56,557 nucleotides of DNA from an uncultured Fluviicola sp. (GTDB lineage Bacteria; Bacteroidota; Bacteroidia; Flavobacteriales_D; Crocinitomicaceae). The stretch spans positions 1 to 56,557 of the forward strand of contig CAJVYC010000017.1 of assembly GCA_913009205.1 (NCBI GenBank), in the 5' to 3' direction. Shown here piece after piece: positions 7,991 through 17,287 of this stretch. The position numbers and the translations under genes were made by a program. A model generated the notes under the pieces. That model ran no database searches, was not told the origin of the DNA, and worked only from the letters and a program-made list of their open reading frames with translations. The first letter of the stretch is position 1. Each line of letters begins with the position of its first letter.

Positions 7991-8282
7991 CGTCTTTACT
8001 CTGAATAGCGCATGGTTTTTCCTGAAAATGAGCTAAAATCTTTATCTTTCCACTGAAAAAGTTGACAAAAGCGGAACTGTGATTCGATTTTCATCTAAAA
8101 AATACGCTAACAATCAGACACTTATAAATAGTTGTAACGATCATTATTCTTACCTTTTCAGAAACAAAACGTGCATTTACAAATGCTTCAATTTATGTAA
8201 ATAATAAATGCATTAGAATATTTGAAATACCTTTTAAAATTCCAATTAAATAGGATTTCTTTTTCCGAATTTACTGAATGTT
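7991..8282. other. AT-rich gap
   Basis: No coding frame, hairpin or promoter could be supported between the J-domain promoter and the SDR stop codon. Confidence 0.5.
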
Positions 8283-9698
8283 TTACTTCGTCAGTTTATT
8301 AATCATTCCGTTAAATATAAACCCATGAAATGGATAAACAGAGTACCAGTAAAGTCTGCCCATCAAACCTAAAGGCCTAAAAGTGGCCGTTTGCGTTAAC
8401 TTATCCCCATCTATTTTAAACTCAAGCCATGCTTCTCCTGGCAATTTCATTTCTGCAAACAACAGCAATCGACCCTCGTCTTTATTCGAGTATATAACAC
8501 GCCAAAAGTCCAATGAATCTCCAATGGAAATAGAGTTTTGATTTGTTCTTCCTCGTCTTAGCCCTACTCCACCTGCTAGCTTATCCATTATTCCTCTCAC
8601 TTTCCACAACCAGTTCGCATAATACCATCCATTGTTTCCACCAATTCCCCAAATTTTATCAATGCATTCTTCCCGGCTAAAAATTAATTTGGAGCGCTGG
8701 TCTTTAAAGCAACCGTGCACAGGAACAGCTATATATTCGGAAATATTTATTTTAATCCCGCTACTTTCATGTGCATCTTTCCAGCTTGATATAATTTCAT
8801 TCGATTTTATTTTTTTAAATGCTAATTTTATAGATTCTCGATACGCAATCGGATGAATGTCTAATATATCGTTGAGCTCATTATTTCTACAAACAACTTC
8901 AATTTTCATGCTATGCACCAGAGATGTCGCCAGATTATAAGAGGTGGAAGTAACAAAATACAGCCAATAGGAAGATAGTTTTGGCGTCATTACTGGTACA
9001 ATCCAAATTTTTCGTTTTAATTTTCGAACATCGGCAAACTCGAGAAGCATCTCTTTATATGTAAGAACGTCATCACATCCGATATCAAAATTTTTATCAA
9101 ACGTTTTTTCATTTAACATTGACTTGGTTAAAAATGAAATCACATCCGAAACTCCTATAGGCTGACATTTAGTAAGCAACCATTTAGGTGCAATCATCAC
9201 AGGAAGTTTTTCAACGATATCTCTAATAATCTCAAAAGATGCACTGCCCGAACCAATAATTATCCCCGCCCTAAGGCACGTAAAATGATACTTGCCTTTT
9301 TCAAGTTCTAACTCAACTGCCTTCCTAGAAGAAAGGTGATCTGAAAGCGATGATTCATTTACAATTCCACTCAAGTAAATCACCTGTGAAACCGACGTTT
9401 CCTCTAACGATTCTCTAAAGTTAATTGCAGATTTTTGCTCAAGTGATTTGTAGTTTTTCGCCGATGACATCGAGTGCACCAGGTAATAGGCCACATCAAT
9501 ATCTTGTGGGATTTTAGATAGTGAATCTTGATCAAGAAGATCAACTTCAATTACGCTAATATTGTTGAGTAATGATTTATTCGGATTGAACCGGCTTCGA
9601 TCTCTTACGCAGCAAACAACGTGATGGCCTTGTTCAATTAAGACGGGAAGAAGGCGTTTTCCGATATAGCCTGTAGCACCTGTTAGAAGGACTTTCAT
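8283..9698 (-). CDS. SDR-family NAD(P)-binding oxidoreductase with DUF2867
   Basis: A 471-residue protein. The N-terminal half is an atypical short-chain dehydrogenase Rossmann domain starting directly with 'MKVLLTGATGYIGKRLLPV' (glycine motif at residues 7-13), with 'AYYLVHSMSS' where atypical SDRs carry their active-site region. The C-terminal half (about 320-471) is DUF2867, ending 'FRPLGLMGRLYWYSVYPFHG', a lipid/START-like fold usually fused to this SDR type. No signal peptide, so cytoplasmic. The substrate is unknown. It is flanked by long gaps on both sides and is probably a single transcription unit. Confidence 0.85.
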   Translation of the reverse strand: MKVLLTGATGYIGKRLLPVLIEQGHHVVCCVRDRSRFNPNKSLLNNISVIEVDLLDQDSLSKIPQDIDVAYYLVHSMSSAKNYKSLEQKSAINFRESLEETSVSQVIYLSGIVNESSLSDHLSSRKAVELELEKGKYHFTCLRAGIIIGSGSASFEIIRDIVEKLPVMIAPKWLLTKCQPIGVSDVISFLTKSMLNEKTFDKNFDIGCDDVLTYKEMLLEFADVRKLKRKIWIVPVMTPKLSSYWLYFVTSTSYNLATSLVHSMKIEVVCRNNELNDILDIHPIAYRESIKLAFKKIKSNEIISSWKDAHESSGIKINISEYIAVPVHGCFKDQRSKLIFSREECIDKIWGIGGNNGWYYANWLWKVRGIMDKLAGGVGLRRGRTNQNSISIGDSLDFWRVIYSNKDEGRLLLFAEMKLPGEAWLEFKIDGDKLTQTATFRPLGLMGRLYWYSVYPFHGFIFNGMINKLTK

Positions 9699-10392
9699 TT
9701 CGTTTTGGTAATAATATAAAGTTGTTTTGTCTTCAATTCTATCTTGTCAATTGGTAGTTCGAAAAATTCATTTTTCTTATTCTCAATTAAAGTAAAGGTA
9801 CATTTCTGAAATGTTTGTTTCTATTGTTTTTTTTGATTCAAATTAATGCTCTGTATCTGTTGTAAATCTAATTCATTTTCTTTTATGAGCCTGTAAAGCA
9901 ACGTTTACGACTTAAATAAAGAGAAGTAAGTGTCATTTTACATCAAGTTTTCTCTAATACTTTAGGTTTTCTTCTTTTGTAACTCATACTTCTTGTATGC
10001 TTCAAAACGCTCATTTTCTTCTAAAAATTAATTGATAGCAAGTTCATACGCTTCTTCTTCAGTTGTAACTAGAGTTTCAAGATCTTCAGGTCCGGGCCAG
10101 GAACCCATTGCCAAACATGTACGCAAAGGCTATGGTTCTATAAAAAGCCCTAATTCAGGTGCATTTGTATCTATTTACAGCGTGAACTGTAAAACACCTG
10201 TGACCTACCCCAAAAAGAGACATAAAATACCAAATTGGGACAATTAAAAAGTACATACTTAAACAAAACAGAGTTGCTGATGAATATTATCAAACTACCA
10301 ATGAACATTAAAACTTGGCATAGTTAGTGATTTGGGGCACTTCAATACAAATACGTTTAGACCACGTAGATTATTAATTAAATACAATACTT
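9699..10392. other. Gap with a broken small ORF
   Basis: Apart from the interrupted minus-strand frame at 9962-10108 no gene is supported. A plus-strand 71-codon frame (10032-10247) overlaps it and looks like its shadow. The last 150 bases should hold the promoter of the large T9SS gene, without an exact consensus box. Confidence 0.5.
9962..10108 (-). pseudogene. Small gene broken by an in-frame TAA
   Basis: From ATG 10108 the minus strand encodes 'MGSWPGPEDLETLV' and on to 'EEEAYELAIN', then TAA (10028-10030), then continues in the same frame with 'FLEENERFEAYKKYELQKKK' to a second stop at 9962. Both halves have the same acidic/helical character, so the natural reading is a protein of about 48 residues interrupted by one nonsense change. 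Family not recognised. A real 26-residue peptide is possible but less likely. Confidence 0.35.
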
Positions 10393-13300
10393 ATGAAAAA
10401 AATTTACAACTTGACTCAGGCAGTAACTCTGGCTGTAGTTTTTTTTGGTTCGCTTCTGCCAGCCAGCGCCCAAACCTTGTATACACAAGATTGGCAAAAT
10501 GGTCAAACTGGATGGACTGAACAGAATTCAAGTCCATATTGGAACATGGATAATAATCAAACTAGCTCATTTAATACCGGTCCTGCGGGGGGAAGTACCA
10601 ACGGAACACCAACGGCTGGTAACAACTACATGTACCTCGAAACATCATCAGGGGCAGGTACTTCTTATTTGATAGGACCTGGTTTTACAGTTACCGGTCA
10701 AGCAACTTTTGAATTTGATTATCATATGTTTGGGGCAACAATGGGGACGTTGGCTGTAGAAGCATGGAATGGTTCTACTTGGACCCAAGTTTGGACTATA
10801 TCTGGTCAACAACACACTTCCATAGGGGCGGCGTGGACAACGATTTCAATACCATTAACAGGCTACTCCGGTGCAATTAACGTCCGATTTAGAGGTTTAA
10901 GAGGATCATCCTACACGGGCGACATGGCTGTGGACAATATATTGGTTAGTCAAACAGCTCCTTGTGCTACACCTAACCCGCCAACTGCGAATGGAGCGAC
11001 CATTTCATGTGGGAATGGGGCAACACTTTCTGCATCAGGGGCTCCAGCAGGCGGTACGTACAATTGGTACAGCGATGCTGCTGGAACTAATTTAGTGGGT
11101 ACGGGTGCATCTTACACTACACTCACCCTAACTAGCTCTACAACGTTTTATGTTAGTGCAATTGTATCAGCAAACTGTGAATCAACTTTAGTTCCTGTTT
11201 CGGTAAACGTAACATCTAATGTTACACCACCAACTGCTGCTAACGTTAGTGTAAATTGTGGTAACTCTGCAACGGTATCTGCCTCAGGTGGTACAAATTA
11301 TACTTGGTATAGTGATGCAAATGGCGCGAATAACATCGGTACTGGAAATACACTTTCATTAGGTGCACTTAGCTCAGATTCCACGGTTTATGTTGCTAAC
11401 GCTAATATTAGTGGAGGGCCGGTATCAACAGACGTATATAATATAGATTTAGCTAACTTATTGAATATAGCTAGTGGTAACAATAATACAAGATACTCAT
11501 GCGGGAATAATGGTCAGGGTTTTCAATGGGTAGACGCTACTCCTGCAGGTGCAACAGTTACAAGTGTGACAGTTGAATTTAAGATTGGTGTTGAATGTGC
11601 TGCCAATGCAGCAAAATCAGGTAATTTAAACTCTGTGCCGCAAGGTAACTTTTCTTCAAATGTAAATCACTGTTCTCTCACCACACCCGGACCTGCTCCG
11701 CTAATAACGATGAATTTAAATGCTGCAGATTACACTATTGGTGTAAATAATACTTTTAATACCCTTGTACATGGCAGTTGCTTTGGGTTTGAAAGAAATG
11801 CTGCTTTAAATAATCATTTTGCGCGTGTGACCGTTGTTTACCAGGCAGATGTATCATGTTTTTCTTCATTGGTTCCAGTCACTGCTACTGTTGTGCCACT
11901 AACGGCTCCTACAACAATAGCGAGTCCGACATCAATATGCGGAAGCGGTAGTTCATCTATCACAGCCTCAGGTGCTCCTGTTAATGGCTCATATACTTGG
12001 TTTAGTGACCAGGCAGGTAACAATCAAATTGGTACTGGAGCAAATTATAACACTGGTAACTTAGCAACTACAACCACTGTTTACGTTCAGGCAAGTAATG
12101 GAAACGGTTCAGGGAATCCTGAAACTCTAACGACAACGTTTGCAGCAGGAAATAATCACAACGGCAATATGTTTAATATTAATGTATTAAGTAATATTAC
12201 AATAACTGATTTTGATGTTCACTCGACGGTAACAGGTAACTTTGAGGTTTATTATAAAACTGGTTCTTATCAAGGTGCAGAAACTAATGCTGGCGCTTGG
12301 ACATTAATAGGAACGGCTAATAACATAACATCTAATGGGCAGGGAAATCCTACACCATTGGGATTAAATTTAAGCTTACAACTCCAAAGTGGAGCCCATG
12401 CTTTTTATGTAACCGGAACTAATAATTATCTTCAATATACAAATGGGACAAATAATAACAATATCTATGCTCAGAATAATGAAATTGAATTTTTTGAAGG
12501 TGTAGGTAAAGCGTATCCATTTGGGGCGACCTTTTCTCCTAGAATATGGAATGGTATTATCAATTACACAACCGGGTCTCAAAGTACTTGTCTTTCAGCT
12601 CTTGAACCAGTCACTATAACAATTGAACAGCCTTCTTCGGCTGCTGCATCTGTCTCAGGAGCTGGTAGTATATGTCTTGGGACAACATCAACGCTTGCAG
12701 TTCAGGGTGGAGCCCTTGTAGGACAAAGTAACTGGCAATGGTTCAGTGGCAATTGTACAGGTACACCAATAGGAACAGGTGCAAGTATTTCTGTTACACC
12801 TTCTGCTACAACCTCTTACTTTGTTTCTGCTAGTGCAAATGGTGTTTGTCCGGCTACGTCTTGTGCTGTTGGAGTTGTAAATTTACCAGCACAATCAAAT
12901 ATTTTGTCTGCTAATGGCTCAAACCAAACATGTGTTGTGAATGCTAATAATTATATACACTTTATGGACCCTAATACTGGCGATTTGATAGCCTCCGTTA
13001 ACTCCTTGGGTCAAAATTTAGGTAATGTAACAATCACTTCATATGAAAATGGTTTAACTCAGGATGTAGAATCTTGTAGTTATCCTGGGGATCCATTGTT
13101 CACAACCGCAGTTATGGGGCGTCATTGGGTAATCACATCAGAATTCACGCCGACAACATCGGTAGACGTGCTGCTGCCTTATCATTTCAACCAATATGAT
13201 TTAACTGCCGTCACAGCATTTAATAATCCAAACCCAGATGATAACTTGAACAGTCAGAATGACATAGGTTGTACTCAATATTCTGGAGCTAATGAGAACG

Positions 13301-14037
13301 GTATTTTTACTGATAATTGTAACAATGGTACTTTTCTTTGGCATAACCAAAATACAACTGACCAAGTGAATGCAATTTTACCAAATCATACTGCGACAGA
13401 TGAATATATTACAATAAGTGTAGATGGATTCTCGGAGTTCTGGTTGCACGGCTCTCAAAATGCTCAGCCGCTGCCAGTCGAGCTTACTAGTTTTCAGGCG
13501 AATTGTATGTCAAACAATAAGATAGAGATTAACTGGTCAACGGCTACGGAATACAATGCATCCCACTATATAATCGAACGTTCAATAGACGAAGGTGAAA
13601 GTTGGGAGATTGTACAAGAGGTGAATGCAGTTGGGTTTAGTCAAGTGGAATCTCTCTATTCAATAGAGGATTTGAAGTTAGGGATAAACCGTCCTATGTA
13701 TTACAGGCTAAGACAGTTTGATATTGATGGAAGTCAAAATGACGAGAGAGTCATTTCAATTAATTGCTCTGATTGGTCTGAAGATCAGATTGTGTTGTTT
13801 CCAAATCCAGGTAATGGTGAAGTGACAGTTCAATTTTATTCTTCAGAAAAAGATATGAATAGTATTATCTTGATTGAGGATTTGAGAGGAAACAGAGTAT
13901 CAAGTATGCCTGCAAATGTGAAAAAAGGAAGTAATCAAATATTCTTTGATGTTAGTGAGCTGACTACCGGCATGTATATGGTTAAAATTGTTGGTGCTCA
14001 TTTTAGAAGTGCTCCGCAAAAATACGTGAAGCACTAG
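10393..14037 (+). CDS. T9SS-exported adhesin-like protein (MAM plus Ig-like repeats)
   Basis: A 1214-residue secreted protein. A signal peptide ends at 'SLLPASAQ' (residue 27). A MAM-like jelly-roll follows (about 28-190: 'FDYHMFGATMGTLAVEAWNG', 'DMAVDNILVS'). Then come several CHU_C-type Ig-like repeats of about 80 residues with the signature 'GGTYNWYSDAAGTNLVGTG', interleaved with two carbohydrate-binding-like inserts. The C-terminus is a type A T9SS sorting domain ('VLFPNPGNGEVTVQF' to 'GMYMVKIVGAHFRSAPQKYV'). It should be exported across the outer membrane by T9SS and attached or released; a catalytic domain is not visible, so adhesion or polymer binding is inferred. Just downstream lies a second, headless T9SS domain in another frame and then a terminator. 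Confidence 0.9.
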   Translation: MKKIYNLTQAVTLAVVFFGSLLPASAQTLYTQDWQNGQTGWTEQNSSPYWNMDNNQTSSFNTGPAGGSTNGTPTAGNNYMYLETSSGAGTSYLIGPGFTVTGQATFEFDYHMFGATMGTLAVEAWNGSTWTQVWTISGQQHTSIGAAWTTISIPLTGYSGAINVRFRGLRGSSYTGDMAVDNILVSQTAPCATPNPPTANGATISCGNGATLSASGAPAGGTYNWYSDAAGTNLVGTGASYTTLTLTSSTTFYVSAIVSANCESTLVPVSVNVTSNVTPPTAANVSVNCGNSATVSASGGTNYTWYSDANGANNIGTGNTLSLGALSSDSTVYVANANISGGPVSTDVYNIDLANLLNIASGNNNTRYSCGNNGQGFQWVDATPAGATVTSVTVEFKIGVECAANAAKSGNLNSVPQGNFSSNVNHCSLTTPGPAPLITMNLNAADYTIGVNNTFNTLVHGSCFGFERNAALNNHFARVTVVYQADVSCFSSLVPVTATVVPLTAPTTIASPTSICGSGSSSITASGAPVNGSYTWFSDQAGNNQIGTGANYNTGNLATTTTVYVQASNGNGSGNPETLTTTFAAGNNHNGNMFNINVLSNITITDFDVHSTVTGNFEVYYKTGSYQGAETNAGAWTLIGTANNITSNGQGNPTPLGLNLSLQLQSGAHAFYVTGTNNYLQYTNGTNNNNIYAQNNEIEFFEGVGKAYPFGATFSPRIWNGIINYTTGSQSTCLSALEPVTITIEQPSSAAASVSGAGSICLGTTSTLAVQGGALVGQSNWQWFSGNCTGTPIGTGASISVTPSATTSYFVSASANGVCPATSCAVGVVNLPAQSNILSANGSNQTCVVNANNYIHFMDPNTGDLIASVNSLGQNLGNVTITSYENGLTQDVESCSYPGDPLFTTAVMGRHWVITSEFTPTTSVDVLLPYHFNQYDLTAVTAFNNPNPDDNLNSQNDIGCTQYSGANENGIFTDNCNNGTFLWHNQNTTDQVNAILPNHTATDEYITISVDGFSEFWLHGSQNAQPLPVELTSFQANCMSNNKIEINWSTATEYNASHYIIERSIDEGESWEIVQEVNAVGFSQVESLYSIEDLKLGINRPMYYRLRQFDIDGSQNDERVISINCSDWSEDQIVLFPNPGNGEVTVQFYSSEKDMNSIILIEDLRGNRVSSMPANVKKGSNQIFFDVSELTTGMYMVKIVGAHFRSAPQKYVKH

Positions 14038-14060
14038 TATTTAACACGGACTAGTATTGA

Positions 14061-14255
14061 ACTCAGTTTAGTGTTATTGTTCAGCTTACTCTAGTAAGCA
14101 TGGAAGGTAAAGAAATTTCGAACAGACAATTGAATCTGGGCGAAGGAGTAAATACATTTCAAATTAATAACCTGGAACTACAACCTGGACTCTATCTAAT
14201 AAAAATGATAGATGTGACTGGTAAGTTGTTTATAATCAAGCATCGTTTTAATTAA
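14061..14255 (+). pseudogene. Decapitated T9SS type A sorting domain
   Basis: Following a TGA (14058-14060) 64 codons stay open to TAA. They end in the classic sorting-domain C-terminus 'ELQPGLYLIKMIDVTGKLFI' and then a basic tail, preceded by 'MEGKEISNRQLNLGEGVNTF'. The frame differs from that of the 1214-residue gene that ends 24 bases earlier, so this is not a readthrough extension. It is the 3' remnant of another cargo gene, whose terminator (14275-14312) now serves the upstream gene. The internal ATG (14100) would give a peptide without signal sequence, so function is unlikely. Confidence 0.7.
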
Positions 14256-14274
14256 ACTTTGTGGTCTGTATTTT

Positions 14275-14312
14275 AAGGAGAGCGAACATTAGTGTTCGCT
14301 CTCCTTTTTTGT
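14275..14312 (+). terminator. Rho-independent terminator
   Basis: A perfect 14-bp stem AAGGAGAGCGAACA/TGTTCGCTCTCCTT (14275-14288 with 14293-14306) with a 4-base loop ends in six T's. It follows the sorting-domain remnant by 19 bases. Confidence 0.9.
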
Positions 14313-15183
14313 GTTCAATCCTATTTCAGCAATTTGATGTATTACTATATTACCTCACCATCAACCAAACCCTTTTACACGATAATCTAAGTGGATGTAA
14401 ATAGGTGTAATCTTTAAATCCACCAGAACGGGCAAAAAAGAAAAGTATAGATTGCTGTATTGCGCCCAAAAGAATACTTAAAATTCATTTTATTTCTACT
14501 GAAGTTAGTCTCTAGACCGATCTATTTAAGGGCTATTTTCAACCTTTTCCCAACCAGAACCTCGTCAATTTGCTCTACCGCATTATGGTAAGCTTTGATT
14601 GTTGAGCTTTACTATATAAATGGCTCAGGTTGACAATAACGAATACCGATAAAATATTAAGTCGTCTCATCTTCATTTAAAACTCTTGGTGAATTAGTTA
14701 AAGTGTGGTTTGTGTTGGGTTATTGCTACTAAGGTCTAGAATTATGACACGACTCTTACCGAAATTGTTTTTCTGAAATTAAGATTTGTTTCCTTACAAA
14801 AAGACAGATTCCCGAAGAAGCCGATGCACCGCATCAAGACCTTAAGTGGAGCTGGGGTATAACTTTTGTTGAACTCAACCTTCTGTAGCTAAAGATGCTC
14901 GAAAGCCACTCTCTTGAAGGCTAATGAAATTCATGTGAGTAAAACTACAAAAGAATCTATAGGTTCCGATTCTGCTAAAACAGTAATCGACGAGGCCAAA
15001 CGAGAAGTTCCAAATTTCATTGAACATGATAAAAAGTTCGAGCAAAGAAAAACTTACGCAATATGGTATATAATGCTAATACACACATGTGCGTGAATTT
15101 CATTCGAAAATTAAAATAACCTGCCAATAATGAAGTGCTTTTCGTTTTTGAAATTCGTTGAAACAACTGAAGATTTAAGAAAT
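14313..15183. other. Gap of degraded sequence
   Basis: No gene is supported. Two short plus-strand frames (TTG-started 14914-15096 and ATG 15130-15312) show no domain; the second runs into the terminator and antisense of the next gene. The first encodes a charged stretch ('ESIGSDSAKTVIDEAKREVP') that could be debris of a lost gene. Confidence 0.5.
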
Positions 15184-15217
15184 AAAAAAAAGGCATTCCA
15201 AATAAATGAAATGCCTT
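15184..15217 (-). terminator. Terminator of the M36/beta-propeller operon
   Basis: On the minus strand AAGGCATT pairs with AATGCCTT, extended by a T:G and a C:G pair to 10 bp, around the 8-base loop ATTTATTT. Seven T's follow. It begins 20 bases after the beta-propeller protein stop. Confidence 0.85.
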
Positions 15218-15237
15218 CTATAAAACAGTCGATTGAA

Positions 15238-17283
15238 TTAATCTACAACCAATCTCTTAGTTTCCGTCTTAATATCGTTGCTAATAATATTTACAAAGTA
15301 CAATCCCGTTGAAACGTTCACGTCCAAAGAGGCTGTTTGACCAGAAATCGTTTGACTCGCAATTAATTTCCCTTGAATGTCTCTTACTTCAACAGTTCCA
15401 TCGATTGTATTACCAACATAAACGTTGATCTCACCAGAAGTAGGATTTGGATATACGTTGAACTCTAATGCTTGATCAGCCAATCCAAGATCAGAAGTTT
15501 CAATTTTGTAAACTCCATCAGAAACACCATCAACAAACCATATTCTTCCTTTAGGACCAATCTTAACTCCTTGAACACTTGACAATCCTGTACTCAAACG
15601 ATCCAACTCAACAGCTGGCACTTGAGAAATATCATAAATAATGATTTCCCCTGTTTGGTATTCACTAACAATCATTCTATCGTCAATCACGTCGATTCCT
15701 GCTGGTTTAACCAAACCAGATACAACCAATTCTTGCGTGTATCCCGTATATTCAGAGTATTCAACAACAGCTTCGTTACCCGGGAAGTTTGGCGTTCCAC
15801 CTTGGTTTGAACCTGTATTGATGTCAATTCTAATAACACGGCCATTTCCGTGATCTACAACGTACAGCCACTGACTGTTTCCATCTAGAATACAGTGACT
15901 AACAATTACATTATTTGGATCTTTCGTTACTGCATCGTCAGAATAACGACGAATGATTGCATCTCCATGAAAAGCATTTCCTGGACCGTGATCTTCAGCG
16001 AAATCATAACGAACGATATCACTTGTGTTTCCATCAACTACCCAAAATACATTGTCTTTTTCAGATGCGATTCCCTGCGAATAAGGACTTACATGAAGCA
16101 TATCCAAGTGACTCCCATTTCCTCCTGAAGGCTCTGCATAGATTCCCAAGTTACTCGACCACAATGCAGGCCCTGTAAATGGAGAACCTCCGTCATGATT
16201 TGCATCGTAAACACCTGGAGAACTTCCCCAGTTTCCATTTTGACTAAACGCCAATCCAGTGGTTAAAGACATGAAGTGCCAAGCATTTCCATCTTCCTTA
16301 TTTATTGAAGTCATAGTCGGTTCACCTGCGTTGAACGCTGTAACAGTGTTACTTCCAGAAGCTTCTGTACCTCTATTCATTACCCAAAGCTCTTGATTGC
16401 TCAATACCGGGTGAAAATCCAAATCCGTTGGATCATTCACTTGATCTCCTGATCCTAATACTTGATCAACAGTAAATGTCGCTCCGATATAACCATCAAT
16501 GTAATTTGGAGTTCCAGGTCCTGCTTCAACTTGTACCGTAAACACATCATTTGAAGGAACCAAATCAACCATTCCACCATTTATGTTATCCGCCCAAATG
16601 TCAATTGTATAAACACCATTCGTTGGGATATTTAAAGGAATACTATGGTAAGCTGTTTCATCTGCAAAATTGATCATGTTCGTCGTAACACTATGTGTAA
16701 CAGCAGTACCACCATCAACTGAATAGTTAATATCGTAAGAAGTAACCGTTGTAAGACCTCCATTGAAAACACGTGCTTGAATATCGAATGCACCTGTAGA
16801 AACGTAGTTGTAAATGTTTGAACCAAATACGCTTAAATCATAAGCTGGTGGATCAGCAACAGTGAACGTGAACGTTCCTCCTAATGCCATTCCATCGAAT
16901 GTTTCAATTTGAAATCCGTTAACAAAAATGTCAAATCCAATTCCTCCATCTCCCCAGTCATCAACGAAGATTAAGTCATAAGAATTTCCCAATGGCAAAC
17001 ACCACGGGCCTTCTGTAATGTCTAAGTTATTTCCATAACCTCCAGGATCTTGAGCTTGAGCACCACCACCGTTACATCCGATCGTTAAGTTACCTCCTGA
17101 AGCAATTGTTCCTACTCCACAGGCATTTCCTGATGGTACGATTTCCCAATAGCATTCGTATCCGTAATCGTCCGTGTGAACCTCAATGGTTACTTCACCC
17201 TCTCCAACGGGACATTGAGAATAAGAAACAGTTCCTATCATCGACATAGCGAAGACTGTGCAGAACAATTTAATTGATTTCAT
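15238..17283 (-). CDS. T9SS-exported beta-propeller (NHL-like) protein
   Basis: A 681-residue secreted protein. A signal peptide ends at about residue 23 ('GTVSYSQ'). Residues about 24-130 form a Cys-containing beta-sandwich ('DDWGDGGIGFDIFVNGFQIE'), about 140-250 an Ig/CARDB-like domain ('FDIQARVFNGG'), and about 260-600 an NHL/SMP-30-like propeller with blades such as 'QWLYVVDHGNGRVIRID' and 'IWFVDGVSDGVYKIE'. A type A T9SS sorting domain ends the protein ('FNVYPNPTSGEINVYVGNT'). It starts four bases after the stop of the M36 protease gene, so the two form an operon and are probably co-exported. No catalytic residues are recognised; a binding or accessory role beside the protease is inference. 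Confidence 0.88.
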   Translation of the reverse strand: MKSIKLFCTVFAMSMIGTVSYSQCPVGEGEVTIEVHTDDYGYECYWEIVPSGNACGVGTIASGGNLTIGCNGGGAQAQDPGGYGNNLDITEGPWCLPLGNSYDLIFVDDWGDGGIGFDIFVNGFQIETFDGMALGGTFTFTVADPPAYDLSVFGSNIYNYVSTGAFDIQARVFNGGLTTVTSYDINYSVDGGTAVTHSVTTNMINFADETAYHSIPLNIPTNGVYTIDIWADNINGGMVDLVPSNDVFTVQVEAGPGTPNYIDGYIGATFTVDQVLGSGDQVNDPTDLDFHPVLSNQELWVMNRGTEASGSNTVTAFNAGEPTMTSINKEDGNAWHFMSLTTGLAFSQNGNWGSSPGVYDANHDGGSPFTGPALWSSNLGIYAEPSGGNGSHLDMLHVSPYSQGIASEKDNVFWVVDGNTSDIVRYDFAEDHGPGNAFHGDAIIRRYSDDAVTKDPNNVIVSHCILDGNSQWLYVVDHGNGRVIRIDINTGSNQGGTPNFPGNEAVVEYSEYTGYTQELVVSGLVKPAGIDVIDDRMIVSEYQTGEIIIYDISQVPAVELDRLSTGLSSVQGVKIGPKGRIWFVDGVSDGVYKIETSDLGLADQALEFNVYPNPTSGEINVYVGNTIDGTVEVRDIQGKLIASQTISGQTASLDVNVSTGLYFVNIISNDIKTETKRLVVD

Positions 17284-17287
17284 AAGT

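Noticed and set aside
14914-15312. Two short plus-strand frames that might be small genes
   Set aside because: One starts with TTG and has no recognisable domain; the other overlaps a terminator and the antisense of the beta-propeller gene.
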